64,000 nt of DNA from positions 905,186-969,185 of the forward strand of contig VWZW01001322.1 of NCBI GenBank assembly GCA_013397115.1, in the 5' to 3' direction. This DNA is from Edolisoma coerulescens. Taxonomy: Eukaryota; Chordata; Aves; Passeriformes; Campephagidae. Made by a program: the position numbers and the translations under genes. Shown piece after piece: positions 63,601 to 64,000 of this stretch (the first letter of the stretch is position 1; every line of letters starts with the position of its first letter). A model generated the notes under the pieces. The model worked only from the letters and a program-made list of their open reading frames with translations, ran no database searches and was not told where the DNA came from.

Positions 63601-64000
63601 CTGCCTGTAATTTCTACTGTATTTTGGAAATCCCATCACAGAAGTAAAGCTCTGTCATGCTTGGTAACTAATTGTAAATTGGTTAATTTGATATCACTTG
63701 TGTCAGCTGCCTATTTAGGAGCTTAAGTAAGAGACAAAAACAACAAAAGGACTGTATTTTCAGCTAGGTCAGCATGGTTTCAGAAAAAGATGGGACTTGC
63801 TAAATGGTCCTGATGTCAGGGCTCTAGAGGCAAGGGTGAATGGGGCAGGTAGGTGACACAGTGGACTTCAGTGGTGCACTAACACTACATAGCATTCTGA
63901 TTATAAAGCAGTGCTTTTGTATGTCTTGGCAAGACACTTAACAAGTGACTTAAGGTATGGCTAGCTGACATCTCCAAATGAGGTTGTCAAAAGAGAAATG
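57641..64000. other. Anonymous non-coding DNA, no gene seen
   Basis: No exon or RNA gene was recognised. Several frames of 60-125 codons are open without family signatures (for example 58845-59204 minus and 61950-62327 plus). A short (TACTAT)-like repeat lies at 60021-60042 and a C7 run near 58775. Confidence 0.6.
60021..60042. repeat. Short TAC/TAT trinucleotide-type repeat
   Basis: The sequence alternates TACTAC and TATTAC units over about 22 bases. It is a degenerate triplet microsatellite. Confidence 0.7.

Noticed and set aside
1..64000. CRISPR arrays, operons, phage or bacterial mobile elements
   Set aside because: No regularly spaced direct repeats, no contiguous long frames and no prokaryotic gene organisation anywhere in the window.

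Overview
This window looks like vertebrate nuclear DNA, most likely from a bird. It is AT-leaning and CpG-depleted, and it is poor in interspersed repeats. I saw no Alu, B1/B2 or L1-like element, and no copy of the octamer-type tail that ends avian CR1 LINEs. The assignment to birds is an inference from compactness and repeat poverty, not from a diagnostic gene. Nothing suggests bacterial or viral coding sequence: there are no operons, no dense long ORFs and no ribosome-binding-site logic.

I could not identify a single intact protein-coding gene, tRNA, rRNA or known microRNA. The open frames are short. The longer ones lie in GC-richer patches where several frames, often on both strands, are open together, as expected by chance. 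The window is therefore either intergenic (gene-desert-like) or inside very large introns. The sequence alone cannot decide which.

Region by region: 1-9.9 kb is anonymous DNA with a (GT)7 tract and a textbook four-unit heat-shock-element motif at 5629-5646. 10-17 kb holds a 12-bp inverted repeat (10473-10560) and a minus-strand patch at 11850-12155 that may be a decayed or spurious coding remnant. 17-22.9 kb holds a 21-bp tandem duplication. 23.0-23.46 kb is the only convincing CpG-island-like segment and has a good splice-donor match at its downstream edge, so it is the best candidate promoter/first exon. Immediately after it lie a C17 run with an N and an ~81-bp near-identical duplication flanking a single N, which is almost certainly an assembly error. 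24-34 kb is mostly AT-rich anonymous DNA with a perfect 10-bp-stem hairpin at 33060-33082. 34.7, 48.4 and 54.4-54.7 kb hold segments rich in homeodomain-type motifs that look like candidate conserved non-coding elements. An 86-base N gap lies at 53744-53829. 57.6 kb has two adjacent near-palindromes.

No new multi-gene system is visible. The observations most worth checking are the CpG island, the assembly duplication next to it, the heat-shock element and the three enhancer-like segments. All composition statements are by-eye estimates from reading the sequence.
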